DNA of 64,000 nt from Gloeothece verrucosa PCC 7822 (GCF_000147335.1 NC_014501.1:620001-684000), one strand, 5' to 3'; positions 27,301 through 35,755 are shown, counted from the stretch's first letter. Notes: generated from the sequence alone by a model not told the origin. Numbers and translations are program-made.

Positions 27301-28773
27301 ATAGTTGGACTTGTTTTCACTAAAACTGGTATTGGTAATGATGGCGTTACTACTGGTATTGTAAATCGCTCCACCGTAATTAGTAGAAGTATTCTGACTA
27401 AAAGTTCCTTCGTTGAGGATAATAGCACTAGAATTGTTATAAATTCCGGCTCCATAATTAGTAGCACTATTGTTACTGAAAGTAACTTTAGTAAAAGAGG
27501 AGGTACTACTCTCATTAAAAGCCCCACCGCCGTTAGCCGCTTTATTATTGCTGAAGGTAACATTAAATACTATCGGACTGCTACCCCCGCCATTGTAGAG
27601 TCCTCCTCCATTACCGACAGCATTATTATTGTCGAAAATAAGATTTTTCAGGGTTGGACTACCGCTACTACTCCATAATCCTGCACCATTAGCATTATCT
27701 CCACTTCCATTAGCATTCCCGGCGGTGATAGTAAAGCCGTCTAAGATAGCAGTATTAGTAACACCTGTCCCTGTCACAACATGGTAAGAATTATCGGCTG
27801 TGGTATTGACAATATTGCCAATTTCCCCGCTAAGGATAGTCACGTTTTTTTGAAAATCTCTTTGACTGAGATCGCTTTCTATGCCACTAAATCCCCCATA
27901 AATGGCGACGTGATCTTTAAGGGCAAAAGTAGCGCTGCGATTTGATCCTGATGTGGGTTTATAGGTTCCTGCTGTGACCCAAATTTCGTCTCCTGCTTGT
28001 GCTGCGTTTAAAGCGGCTTGTAAATCACTAAAAGCATTAGTCCAGGAACTTCCATTATTACTACCACTGGCATTACTATTAACAAAAAGGATTTTTTTCT
28101 CTAAAGTTGGGGGAGTGGGAGAAACCGCAACTCCTTCATAAGCACCTATATCAAGGCCACTTCCTACAAGGCGAGGATTATTAGCTAAATCCACAGGAGT
28201 AAGTTCAGTTTTATCGCCATCTTTGTCTAAATCTCGGCTATCGGCGGGTAATGCCCCAGGCAGGGCGCTATCAATGGCGGGTGAGCCGGCAGAAAGACGT
28301 AAGTCATCTGAGGCAGGGTTAACAAATTTGGGGTCAGCATTGATATTACCGGTTCCTGTATAGCCATTTTGAACAATACTGTAGGTAACGGTGGCAGTTC
28401 CATAACTGGTAACATTAACAATTTGTGCCCCTGTATTGTTACTATCTTCATTGCCCCAAAAGATACTATTAGTGGCTGTTACGTTACTTTGGTAATAATA
28501 CCCACTGCTGTAGTATCCAGTATTGTACAGCCCACTGCCGCTATTCGCCGTATTACTACTAAAAGTAGTATTAACTAAAGTCGGGTCACTATTATAGTTA
28601 TAGATTCCTCCTCCATAACTCGTAGCATCATTGCGGCTAAAAACTGAGTTAGTGATTTGAGCATTACTACCATTATTGTAGATAGCTCCTCCTTCATCAC
28701 TCGCCTTATTGAGGATAAAACTGGTGTTAGTTAAGGTCGGTGAGCTACTATTATTGTAAATAGCCCCCCCCAT
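24301..28773 (-). CDS. giant beta-helix/cadherin/dockerin surface protein, main part (after frameshift)
   Basis: This frame encodes 1,490 residues of what was one protein with 28751-29563. In order it has Gly/Asn-rich right-handed beta-helix repeats (GGAIYNN, NTSFxxNK), a second helix block starting ILFVNSNASGS and DEIWVTAGTYKP, three or four cadherin-like repeats (GTVTASDPDS, FAIDNTGKITVTD), a cohesin-like domain (SSQIKLLEDNNGS to VDLDSKQTGFADG), another cadherin repeat and, at the C-terminus, a two-loop type I dockerin (SYDGKVNLGDL and DITGDGAINLAEL). No signal peptide is visible in either frame. It is probably an extracellular adhesin or sheath protein. The start shown is only the first ATG after the frameshift. 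Confidence 0.8.
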   Translation of the reverse strand: MGGAIYNNSSSPTLTNTSFILNKASDEGGAIYNNGSNAQITNSVFSRNDATSYGGGIYNYNSDPTLVNTTFSSNTANSGSGLYNTGYYSSGYYYQSNVTATNSIFWGNEDSNNTGAQIVNVTSYGTATVTYSIVQNGYTGTGNINADPKFVNPASDDLRLSAGSPAIDSALPGALPADSRDLDKDGDKTELTPVDLANNPRLVGSGLDIGAYEGVAVSPTPPTLEKKILFVNSNASGSNNGSSWTNAFSDLQAALNAAQAGDEIWVTAGTYKPTSGSNRSATFALKDHVAIYGGFSGIESDLSQRDFQKNVTILSGEIGNIVNTTADNSYHVVTGTGVTNTAILDGFTITAGNANGSGDNANGAGLWSSSGSPTLKNLIFDNNNAVGNGGGLYNGGGSSPIVFNVTFSNNKAANGGGAFNESSTSSFTKVTFSNNSATNYGAGIYNNSSAIILNEGTFSQNTSTNYGGAIYNTSSNAIITNTSFSENKSNYGGAIFNLSSSPTLINTSFILNKAGDEGGAIYNNGSNAQITNSVFSRNDAKGNGGGIYNYNSDPTVVNTTFSLNTASSGSGLYNTGYYSGGYYYQSNVTATNSIFWGNEDSNKTGTQIVNVASYGTATVTYSIVQNGYTGTGNKNADPKFVNPGADDLRLSSGSPAIDGGYPGALPADSQDLDKDGDKTESIPIDLKGVPRLIGASVDIGAYENTQNTNQPPVLNDATFTISKNSPLNTVVGTVTASDPDSTNLTYSITAGNPDLDKDNKFAFAIDNSGKITVTDPDDFGTNTKIDLTLNVSDGQLSDTAKATINITPANVAPVANDVTFTLAEKTAVNTLVGTVIASDSDGDALTYSITGGNLDVDGDGTAAFAIDNTGKITVTDADDLDYETHPKFNLTVTASDGKLQDDAAITIQLSNIDEDRPVVSKIKDTSVEKGIVAGGIIVAGDKVSATDPDTPVENLTFSLKSVPKDKSGNPFFAIDSKTGEITITQTGVNNLKFTDTTYSYKLGVVASDGVNTSSEETFNVLTNTNPISSQIKLLEDNNGSVGNEITNVILKDSFFVEINLADLRTNAAGIITSALNLAFGADVVQNIDNPFDPTNVNSPLVTSNFTLYRGGTLDNTKGLIDNLSGGSLPAGGLGSAIGINKNERFSLLHFKVVGTRDDSQIVVDLDSKQTGFADGTFVDPDTQLKFTKTLIINDAPTLDPISDVNLPELSTKGKVIVAASDVKVHDDQFGNTPTFTLKTVPTDKTNNPLFAINSTTGEITLTEAGAKTIDFESGITAYTLGITASDGYKTSIEKTFKVNITNVNETTISLDKTAITFSTPLSKYRNGATDSAFVRPNFADTFKYIDITNNAVGDADNLSISQIEIKASGVSIDLPSGDILIKPGKTQRFYLTYAPDAAGEKFSLDDGLIIHSNATNNSALKVALTGKSTYNSDISYDGKVNLGDLAPLNAAFGSRQGDSKYDPTADITGDGAINLAELVPYNKEFGLSVV

Positions 28774-29550
28774 CTAGGGACTTGTTGTCAGTAAAACGGG
28801 TATTGGTAATGATGGCGTTACTACTGGTATTGTAAATAGCTCCACCGTAAGTAGTAGAATTATTCTGACTAAAAGTTCCTCCGTCGAGGGTAATAGCACT
28901 GGAATTGTTATAAATTCCGGCTCCATAATTAGTAGCACTATTATTACTGAAAGTTACCTGATTAAAAGAGCCTGTACTGCCATTATTGTAAGCCCCACCT
29001 CCATTAGCCGCGCTATTATTGCTGAAAGTAACATTAGTAAGGTTCGGCTTACTATTACTTTCTGTATAAAGTCCCCCGCCATTAGCCGTTGCATCATTAT
29101 TATTAATGATCAAGTTTTTAAAAGTAGCGCTGCCAGCAGAAATATAAATTCCTCCTCCATTTCCCTGACTTGCACTCCCGTTAGCATTGCCGGCGGTAAT
29201 GGTAAACCCGTCTAAAACGGCTGTATTTGTTGTTCCACTTCCCGTAACAACATGAAAAGAATTATCGGCTGTTGTATTGACAGTATTACCAATTTCTCCA
29301 CTTAAAATAGTGACATTGTTTTTAATATCTCTTTGAGTAACGCTAGTTTCTGTGCCCTTAAAACCTCCATAAATTTTGACATTTTCTTTAAGGGTAAAAG
29401 TAGCTGCACGATCAGTGCCCGTTGTGGGCTTATATGTTCCCGCCGCTACCCAAATTTCATCCCCGGCTACCGCCTTAGCGAGGGCATCTTGTAAACTTCC
29501 AAAAGCACTGCTCCAAGAAGAACCATTACCAGTTGAACCTTGACTTACAA
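26680..29550 (-). repeat. long direct duplication inside the beta-helix gene (period about 1,470 bp)
   Basis: Segments such as the one around 28227-28700 recur about 1,470 bases away (26757-27230) with near identity, including the block YTGTGN...ADPKFVNP and the helix repeats. The two halves diverge more at their outer ends. Recombination between them would remove or add one whole beta-helix module in frame. Confidence 0.75.
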
Positions 29551-29563
29551 AGATAGTTGCCAT
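28751..29563 (-). CDS. giant beta-helix/cadherin/dockerin surface protein, N-terminal part (before frameshift)
   Basis: Encodes the first 264 or so residues of the giant protein: FVSQGSTGNGSSW, DEIWVAAGTYKPTTG and the first helix repeats ending TDNKSLDGG. One extra G in a G8 run (complement of 28764-28771) then shifts the frame to GYLQ and a stop at 28751. With seven Gs the frame reads SLDGGAIYNNSSS and continues into the 28773-24301 frame, giving about 1,753 residues. The second internal copy of this repeat has an undisturbed GGAIFN at the same point. There is no signal peptide at the start. Confidence 0.8.
   Translation of the reverse strand: MATIFVSQGSTGNGSSWSSAFGSLQDALAKAVAGDEIWVAAGTYKPTTGTDRAATFTLKENVKIYGGFKGTETSVTQRDIKNNVTILSGEIGNTVNTTADNSFHVVTGSGTTNTAVLDGFTITAGNANGSASQGNGGGIYISAGSATFKNLIINNNDATANGGGLYTESNSKPNLTNVTFSNNSAANGGGAYNNGSTGSFNQVTFSNNSATNYGAGIYNNSSAITLDGGTFSQNNSTTYGGAIYNTSSNAIITNTRFTDNKSLDGGGYLQ
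28764..28771 (-). other. G8 homopolymer with frameshift
   Basis: Eight consecutive C on the plus strand. G7 would be in frame, G8 is not. It is either a slippage-prone on/off switch or a sequencing or assembly error at a homopolymer. Confidence 0.7.
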
Positions 29564-30467
29564 GAGTATTTTTCCTCAATTGTTGTACAATAATTCGTCA
29601 TCAACTTCTCAAAAAAGTTGTTCTGATTTGTTGCTCGCTATCCCATATCTATTTGATGAATGAATTCACCAAGGGAAAGATAGAAAGATGTTAGAGCATC
29701 TATTCACCAATAATCTAGGACTGGTAAATGATAAATTCGGTTAGCTTATAGATTCTAAATGTCAAGAAAAAGTTGGGATAGCTTCATGTAATAACTCACT
29801 AATCTTGCGAAAAAGTTAGACAATTTATCCTTGATCAACTTGCCATTAACAATCAAGGACTAAGAAAGATTTTCCTAATTCTTTTCCCAGAAGATTCCCA
29901 TCTTTACACGAGAAAAGGAATCTACCTAAAAATAAAACTTACATAACTGGTTAGGGCTGCTCTAATAAGCTTTTTTTCACCATTGATGGCGTATCAGGGC
30001 TTTGAGCTTCTTCAAATTTATAATGCCCAAAAAAATTGTAAAAATAACATCATTAAGATTTTTTTCCTCAAGAGCTTGGTACATCAGAATTAATTTCATC
30101 TCTTGATTAAGTAAGTAAACCTAAAAAAAAATCAACTTTCATTTAAAGTTAACTCAAGCTCAATGATTAACCTCTCAATATTTTATCGGACTACAAAAGG
30201 CAGAAACTTTACTGAATTTAAATATTTTTACTTCAGTAAAATTACTGAAATTGCCATTAATTTTTGTTGACTTTGAAAATTTATGCTTAATTTCACTGAA
30301 GGGTTTTTATTTTCCCAATTAATTTACGTATAATTACGGTTTAATCGGTTGAAAAATAAGCTTATAAAAAGATTAGATACTTAAAAAAAACTTAAGTATC
30401 GGTTAAAGTCGGTTGAAACATATTGCCATATTTAGAGTAAATCTTAATAGATTAAATAAAAAAAATT
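29564..30467. other. 904-base AT-rich intergenic region between divergent surface-protein genes
   Basis: No reading frame, RNA gene or known repeat was recognised. It includes a partly symmetric TTTACTTCAGTAAAATTACTGAA segment in pieces (about 30226-30252) and a repeated ATCGGTT(G/A)AAA motif (about 30341, 30400 and 30410) close to the PEP-CTERM gene. It must carry both promoters and is unusually long for this genome. Confidence 0.5.
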
Positions 30468-31106
30468 ATGTCTAATTTTAATACGCAAGTTCATCTACTA
30501 GCTGACAATGCAGGAACTCCAGGACAAGTTATTACTAATCCCAATTTTCAAATAGGTGATCGTTTCTTTATAGAAGTCCTGATGAAAGATTCTGATCCCT
30601 CACCAGTAGGATTAATTAGTTCAGCCATTAACGTCAATTTTAACCCCGCTATCATACACTCACTAGATAGTTTCTCGGCTCCTATCGCCTTAAACAACTC
30701 TTTAGTGACTCAATCTTTTCCTATGTTTCGCACAGGAACATTAGACAGCCTCAATGGTTCAATTATCAATTTAGGAGGCGGCTCTTTTCCGGCTATTGGG
30801 ATGGGTTCAGTCATAGGCATTAATCAACTGGATCGTTTTAGTTTAATGCACTTTGAAACTCTCGCCGGAGGAAACAGCAATTTAGAGGTCAATGTAGATT
30901 TAAGCCAAACCGGTTTTGCTGATGGGAGTATTGCTAACTCCAATAATCAAAATCAGTTTACACAAAATATAGTAGTTCTCTCAGAAAATCCGCCGCCCTC
31001 AGTGCCTGAATCCACCCCCACTGTTGGATTATTGCTCATAGGAATACTAATGGCCCTGAAAATTTTTGGCTTTCCTAGACAGAATAAAAATCACGATCCA
31101 GGGTAA
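30468..31106 (+). CDS. PEP-CTERM protein with cohesin-like domain
   Basis: Residues 5-155 form a beta-rich domain that matches a domain in the divergent giant protein: LLADNAG/LLEDNNG, GDRFFIEV, SSAINVNFN, GTLD, GMGSVIGIN and DLSQTGFADGS all have counterparts there. The domain looks like a cohesin or CUB-like beta sandwich. The C-terminus VPESTPTVGLLLIGILMAL followed by basic residues is a PEP-CTERM sorting signal, implying processing and surface anchoring by an exosortase. No N-terminal signal peptide is visible, although PEP-CTERM proteins normally have one, so the true start or export route is uncertain. Confidence 0.75.
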   Translation: MSNFNTQVHLLADNAGTPGQVITNPNFQIGDRFFIEVLMKDSDPSPVGLISSAINVNFNPAIIHSLDSFSAPIALNNSLVTQSFPMFRTGTLDSLNGSIINLGGGSFPAIGMGSVIGINQLDRFSLMHFETLAGGNSNLEVNVDLSQTGFADGSIANSNNQNQFTQNIVVLSENPPPSVPESTPTVGLLLIGILMALKIFGFPRQNKNHDPG

Positions 31107-31228
31107 AGGGAAAGGCTTGATTAACGTTCCTTTAACCTTTCCCCCCATATCCTAAACAAAATTTTCTGTCTCAATAACGCTGAGGATGACACAATAGGTG
31201 AAGATTGTCTCTCAATCATCATGAATCC

Positions 31229-32086
31229 ATGCTGTTAGCCTTTCAATTTACCTCTCCTGGACCTGTCATTTTTGAGATCGGACCCATTGCTGTCCGTTGG
31301 TATGGCTTTTTAATCGCCTCTGCGGTTCTCATTGGCGTAACTTTATCGCAATATTTAGCCAAGCGCCGCAACATCAACCCCGATTTAATCGGAGATGTCG
31401 CTATATGGGTCATTATTAGTGCTATTGTCGGAGCGAGAATTTATTATGTGCTGTTTCAATGGCGAGAATATGCCGGCCATCCTGGTGATATGATAGCCAT
31501 CTGGAAAGGAGGAATAGCGATTCATGGGGCCATTATAGGGGGTACTTTAGCCGCCGCTATCTTTTCGCGCCTCAATAAAATCTCTCTTTGGCAATTAACC
31601 GATGTATTTGTTCCCTCTCTCGCTTTAGGACAAGCCATCGGGCGCTGGGGCAATTTCTTTAATTCAGAAGCCTTTGGAAGACCTACAGATTTACCTTGGA
31701 AACTGTTTATACCCCCTAGCCGCCGTCCTCCTGAATATCTGCAATATGATTACTTTCATCCGACCTTTTTATATGAGTCCTTATGGAATTTGCTGGTTTT
31801 TGCTGGGTTGATCTATTTATTTTTTTGGGGGTTGCGTCATCGCGATCGTTTTAAAGTGGGAACATTAACCCTCATTTACTTAATTGCCTATAGTTTAGGG
31901 CGCTTTTGGATCGAAGGGTTACGCACCGATAGCTTAATGTTAGGACCTTTAAGAATTGCACAAGTGGTCAGTTTAGTGGGTATTATGGCAGGAATAACTG
32001 GATTAATTTGGCTTTATCGACTGAAGCGACCTTTACCCGATGTGGTTTCTTCAAAACGTCCTGTTAATCAAGATGTGGAAAATTAG
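31229..32086 (+). CDS. lgt: phosphatidylglycerol-prolipoprotein diacylglyceryl transferase
   Basis: Inner-membrane enzyme that attaches diacylglycerol to the lipobox cysteine of prolipoproteins. Seven hydrophobic helices and the family motifs are visible: [10 protein letters not shown] (catalytic His), [25 protein letters not shown] and [13 protein letters not shown] place the start at ATG 31229 ([12 protein letters not shown]), as in cyanobacterial relatives, not at the TTG 31205. cobM follows after 52 bases on the same strand. Confidence 0.94.
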   Translation: MLLAFQFTSPGPVIFEIGPIAVRWYGFLIASAVLIGVTLSQYLAKRRNINPDLIGDVAIWVIISAIVGARIYYVLFQWREYAGHPGDMIAIWKGGIAIHGAIIGGTLAAAIFSRLNKISLWQLTDVFVPSLALGQAIGRWGNFFNSEAFGRPTDLPWKLFIPPSRRPPEYLQYDYFHPTFLYESLWNLLVFAGLIYLFFWGLRHRDRFKVGTLTLIYLIAYSLGRFWIEGLRTDSLMLGPLRIAQVVSLVGIMAGITGLIWLYRLKRPLPDVVSSKRPVNQDVEN

Positions 32087-32138
32087 GACTTTGATTAAAA
32101 TGATTTTTTGATGGACTGTGATTTTGGATTTTAGTTAG

Positions 32139-32930
32139 ATGCCCTTAATCCCTTTAAAACCTGCGGTTTACATTATTGGTGCTGGTCCGGGCGATCCGGA
32201 CTTACTGACCATGAAAGCTTACAAAATTATCTCTCAAGCGGATATTATCCTCTATGCTGATTCTCTTGTGCCCAAACAAATCTTACAAAATAGCCGCCCT
32301 GATGCCCAATTAATCCCCACTGGTAACAAAACTCTAGAAGAAATTATCCCCCTAATGATTGATTGGGTAAAAAACAACTGTTCGGTTGTTCGTCTTCATT
32401 CAGGGGACCTTACCCTTTATAGTGCTATTCATGAACAAATGCAGGCACTTAGTGAGGCTAATATTCCTTTTGAATTAATCCCTGGAATTAGCGCTTTTCA
32501 AGCCGCAGCCGCTAAACTGGCAACAGAATTAACTATCCCTGATCTAGTACAAACCATTATCTTAACCCGTATTAGTGGGAGTGCTTCGGCTGTTCCTGAT
32601 GCAGAAGAATTATCTTCTCTTGCCGCCCATCAAGCGAGTTTATGTTTATATTTAGCCGCCCGTCATGTGGAAAAAGCACAAGAAAAGCTGCTCCAACATT
32701 ATCCTCCAGATACCCCGGTTGCCGTTTGTTTTCGAGTGGGTTGGCCTGATGAAAAAATTTGGGTCGTGCCGCTCTTAAAAATGGCAACTTTTACACAACA
32801 AGAAAATTTAATTCGCACCACACTATATATTATCAGTCCGGCTTTAAGAGCCGTTAAAGAAGCTAGGTCCCGTCTCTATCACCCCGAACATTCTCATCTA
32901 TTTCGTCCTTCTGGAAGAAGTCACTCCTAG
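32139..32930 (+). CDS. cobM: precorrin-4 C11-methyltransferase
   Basis: S-adenosylmethionine-dependent methylase of cobalamin (or pseudocobalamin) synthesis. Motifs: VYIIGAGPGDPDLLTMKA at the N-terminus, the SGDLTLYSAIHEQM loop and IPGISAFQAAAA. At 263 residues it matches CobM/CbiF. It sits alone with lgt, and no other corrin genes are in the window, as is usual in cyanobacteria where these genes are scattered. Confidence 0.93.
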   Translation: MPLIPLKPAVYIIGAGPGDPDLLTMKAYKIISQADIILYADSLVPKQILQNSRPDAQLIPTGNKTLEEIIPLMIDWVKNNCSVVRLHSGDLTLYSAIHEQMQALSEANIPFELIPGISAFQAAAAKLATELTIPDLVQTIILTRISGSASAVPDAEELSSLAAHQASLCLYLAARHVEKAQEKLLQHYPPDTPVAVCFRVGWPDEKIWVVPLLKMATFTQQENLIRTTLYIISPALRAVKEARSRLYHPEHSHLFRPSGRSHS

Positions 32931-32985
32931 AGGATAGACATAAAATACACATAACTTAACATGGTCTAAGTACAAACTACTAACA

Positions 32986-34434
32986 ATGGAAATACAAACA
33001 CCAGATTGGGTAAAAAACGCGGTTTTCTATCAGATTTTTCCAGATCGTTTTGCCAGAAGTAAACATCCAAAATATGGCTTATGGCAGTCTTCTAATTTAG
33101 AACCTTGGGACTCTCCGCCTACTTATCAAGGATATAAAGGAGGAGATTTATGGGGGGTAATTGAAAGGTTAGATTATTTAAAAGATTTAGGCATTAACGC
33201 TATTTATTTTACTCCCATTTTTCAATCGGCTTCTAATCATCGCTATCACACCCATGATTATTATCAGGTAGATCCGATGTTAGGGGGAAATGTGGCCTTT
33301 GATTTTTTAATAGAAGAAGCCCATCGACATAATATTAAAATTGTTTTAGATGGGGTGTTTAATCACGCGAGTCGCGGGTTTTTGTTTTTTAATGATATCC
33401 TTGAACATGGTCCTTATTCGGCTTGGTTAAGTTGGTTTAAAATTGAAAAATGGCCCCTGTCGGCTTATGATGGCAATTATCCGGCTAATTATGTGGGTTG
33501 GATTGGCAATCGGGCATTACCTGAATTTAATCATGAAAACCCTGAAGTGCGAGAATATATCATGCAGGTAGGGGAATATTGGCTGAAAAAAGGAATTGAT
33601 GGCTGGCGTTTAGATGTTCCTTTTGAGATAAAAGTACCGGGTTTCTGGCAAGAATTTAGAAGTCGGGTAAAAGCTATTAATCCAGAAGCTTATATCGTCG
33701 GAGAAATTTGGGAAGATGCCAGTCAATGGTTAGATGGGACTCAGTTTGATGGGGTGATGAATTATCCTTTTGCTGAGGCGACTATTGCTTTTGTGGCTGG
33801 TGATCGCGTTCTGAAAGAGTATTATCAATCTCAAGATTTTAAGCCCTATCCGGCTTTATCAGCCGCTACTTATGGTGAGAAGATGCAGCAATTGTTATCC
33901 CGTTATCCTTGGGATATTCAGTTAACTCAATTGAATTTATTTAACAGTCATGATACCGCTAGGGTATTAACTACTTCGGGTAAGGATAAATCTAGTATAA
34001 AACTAATTACTTTTCTCATGTTTACTTTCCCCGGTGCCCCGAGTATTTATTATGGGGATGAAGTGGGATTAGAAGGCGGAAAAGATCCCGATTGTCGGCG
34101 TACTTTTCCTAAAGAAGAAAACTGGGATTTAGAGGTTTTAAAGTATCATAAAGAGATTATTGCTATCCGTCATCAATATGCGGCTTTGAGAACCGGAGAT
34201 TATCAGATTGTTTATGCTGATGATACGGTTTATGTCTTTAGCCGCACGTTAGATAATCAGACTGTTATTGTGGCGGTTAATGTGGATAATTCCGAAAGAA
34301 ATGTCAATTTTGAGGGAAAAAATGGCGAAGTTTTGGCTAATCAATTAGTCTATGGTGAGGGTGATCTTTCCTGGGACAATAATCAAGCATCCTTAAAAAT
34401 TCCTGGGCGAAGCGGCTGTATATTTGTATGGTAG
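32986..34434 (+). CDS. GH13 alpha-amylase family enzyme (cyclomaltodextrinase/neopullulanase-like)
   Basis: Cytoplasmic alpha-glucan hydrolase with no signal peptide. The conserved GH13 regions are DGVFNH (I), GWRLDVPFE with nucleophile Asp210 (II), VGEIWED with acid/base Glu240 (III) and FNSHDTAR with Asp323 (IV). A C-terminal beta domain ends LKIPGRSGCIFVW, where related enzymes also end. The last base of the Trp codon and the stop codon TAG come from the end of a group II intron remnant (34431 onward), so the original stop was replaced by that insertion with little or no loss of protein. Confidence 0.9.
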   Translation: MEIQTPDWVKNAVFYQIFPDRFARSKHPKYGLWQSSNLEPWDSPPTYQGYKGGDLWGVIERLDYLKDLGINAIYFTPIFQSASNHRYHTHDYYQVDPMLGGNVAFDFLIEEAHRHNIKIVLDGVFNHASRGFLFFNDILEHGPYSAWLSWFKIEKWPLSAYDGNYPANYVGWIGNRALPEFNHENPEVREYIMQVGEYWLKKGIDGWRLDVPFEIKVPGFWQEFRSRVKAINPEAYIVGEIWEDASQWLDGTQFDGVMNYPFAEATIAFVAGDRVLKEYYQSQDFKPYPALSAATYGEKMQQLLSRYPWDIQLTQLNLFNSHDTARVLTTSGKDKSSIKLITFLMFTFPGAPSIYYGDEVGLEGGKDPDCRRTFPKEENWDLEVLKYHKEIIAIRHQYAALRTGDYQIVYADDTVYVFSRTLDNQTVIVAVNVDNSERNVNFEGKNGEVLANQLVYGEGDLSWDNNQASLKIPGRSGCIFVW

Positions 34435-34506
34435 AGTCGAGGGAGGCTATTATGCCTCGCCCCTCTCTTTTAAATCTGGGCGTGCGACTTTCACCGCACC
34501 CAGCTT
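34431..34506 (-). ncRNA. group II intron 3' remnant (domains V and VI)
   Basis: On the minus strand 34506-34473 is a 34-nt hairpin with the domain V hallmarks: AAGC (for the usual AGC triad), GGTGCG-GTGAAAGT-CGCACG with a GAAA-type loop, a two-base bulge and a closing CAGATT. It is followed by a domain VI-like stem (GAGGC...GCCTC core) with a bulged A seven bases from the 3' end CTCTAC, ending in AC at 34431. No domains I-IV, intron-encoded protein or 5' end are present, so this is a truncated, non-mobile remnant. Confidence 0.7.
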
Positions 34507-34566
34507 CCGACTCAATTAGGGCTTGATTCCCTTTTGCTCATGTGTATATCTACCCTATTAATCTAA

Positions 34567-35067
34567 TTAATCTAAAACATGATCAATTAAAGCGCCTGGA
34601 CGCTTTTGTCCCATTTGCATGAGTTGATCTAAAAGATTCCTCGGTACACCTGAACGACGAGAAGCACCGTCTAGTCCTGCTCCCCGCCTTAGTAAATGAA
34701 TAGCGGTTTGGACTTTTCGATAGGTTGTTGTACCGTATTTAATGTCTCCTTTGTCTTGGGCGATGGTTAAACCATAGGCGATATCATTAGCGAGTTGAAT
34801 AGATACCTCATGGTTCCTTCGGCGGCTTTGTGTCTCGCTAAGATGGGCTAGATTTTCGGTTTTTAAATTTTTCTTGTCTATTAAGGAAACTCTTGTTCGG
34901 TTTTGATAGTCTAATAAACTAGATTTCAATAGTATGTCATGATCATGAGCATTTTTAGCTAATAGAGCCTGAGTAGGATTAGCTAAAACAATTCCAGTGA
35001 AAAGAAAGCCAATGGCGTTCAATTGCCACGTTAAATGCTTTAACAATACAGATTCCTCCCGTCTCAA
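34567..35067 (-). CDS. exported hypothetical protein
   Basis: A 166-aa protein with an N-terminal signal-like segment (LTWQLNAIGFLFTGIVLANPTQA), suggesting export to the periplasm or membrane. The C-terminal half (VSIQLANDIAYGLTIAQ, KVQTAIHLLRRG, GASRRSGVPRNLLDQLMQMG) is helical and basic and looks like a conserved cyanobacterial family I cannot name. It is a single gene between the intron remnant and a Uma2 gene. Confidence 0.65.
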   Translation of the reverse strand: MRREESVLLKHLTWQLNAIGFLFTGIVLANPTQALLAKNAHDHDILLKSSLLDYQNRTRVSLIDKKNLKTENLAHLSETQSRRRNHEVSIQLANDIAYGLTIAQDKGDIKYGTTTYRKVQTAIHLLRRGAGLDGASRRSGVPRNLLDQLMQMGQKRPGALIDHVLD

Positions 35068-35164
35068 GTCAGTGCTAGTCTGCTTTGAGAGCCTAGAAAG
35101 TTTTTTCTCAGTTTAACGGATTTCTATTTTTATTTCAAAAAATTTTGGCGAGAGGGATTTTTTT

Positions 35165-35755
35165 TTATTCAGCGTCTTCTTGTTCAAATTCTACGCCTTC
35201 ATAAAGGTCGGCAAAGTTGATTTCAAAGTTAATAGAACTCAGGGATAAAATATTATCTTCTCCTTCGTATTCAGTTAATAACCATTTTCCTTCATTCGTT
35301 TTGGTATATTGCATGATATAATAACGCTTCTGATCGATTAATAAATATTCTTTAAACTGAGGGATAGAACGATAATGAAGAAACTTATCCCCTTGGTCAT
35401 AATTTTTAGTTGACTTGGATAATATTTCTACAATAATAGAAGGGTTGGTGACTATTCTTTTTCCTGTCCCCTCGTAAATGGGTTCTCCCTCAATCACCAT
35501 CACATCCGGATAAGTGCCATGTCGATAACGGGGTATCCACAAGTTAACACCACTGAGAAAAATTTGGTAGTTTTGCTGTCTTAGGGCTAATCTGAAGTTA
35601 AAAGCAAAGTTAAAAGCAATTTTACTATGATCGGTTGTTTCTCCTGGCATAGCTACAATCTCTCCATCTCGATATTCACTTGGATACTCGGCTTTTTGTT
35701 CGAGGTTGATATACTCTTCTAAAGTATAAAGCCGCTTGGTAGTTTGTGCAGTCAT
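35165..35755 (-). CDS. Uma2 family (DUF820) restriction-endonuclease-fold protein
   Basis: Second Uma2 protein of the window. Motifs: TLEEYINLEQ, EYRDGEIVAMPG, HGTYPDVMVIEGEP (catalytic Asp), PSIIVEILSKSTKNYDQGDK (Glu and Lys) and YRSIPQFKEYLLID. This is the canonical form, better conserved than the copy at 8944. The start at 35755 (MTAQTTKRLY) follows a good ribosome binding site (GGAGAAAATCACC), so I prefer it to the TTG at 35773. The role is unknown. Confidence 0.88.
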   Translation of the reverse strand: MTAQTTKRLYTLEEYINLEQKAEYPSEYRDGEIVAMPGETTDHSKIAFNFAFNFRLALRQQNYQIFLSGVNLWIPRYRHGTYPDVMVIEGEPIYEGTGKRIVTNPSIIVEILSKSTKNYDQGDKFLHYRSIPQFKEYLLIDQKRYYIMQYTKTNEGKWLLTEYEGEDNILSLSSINFEINFADLYEGVEFEQEDAE

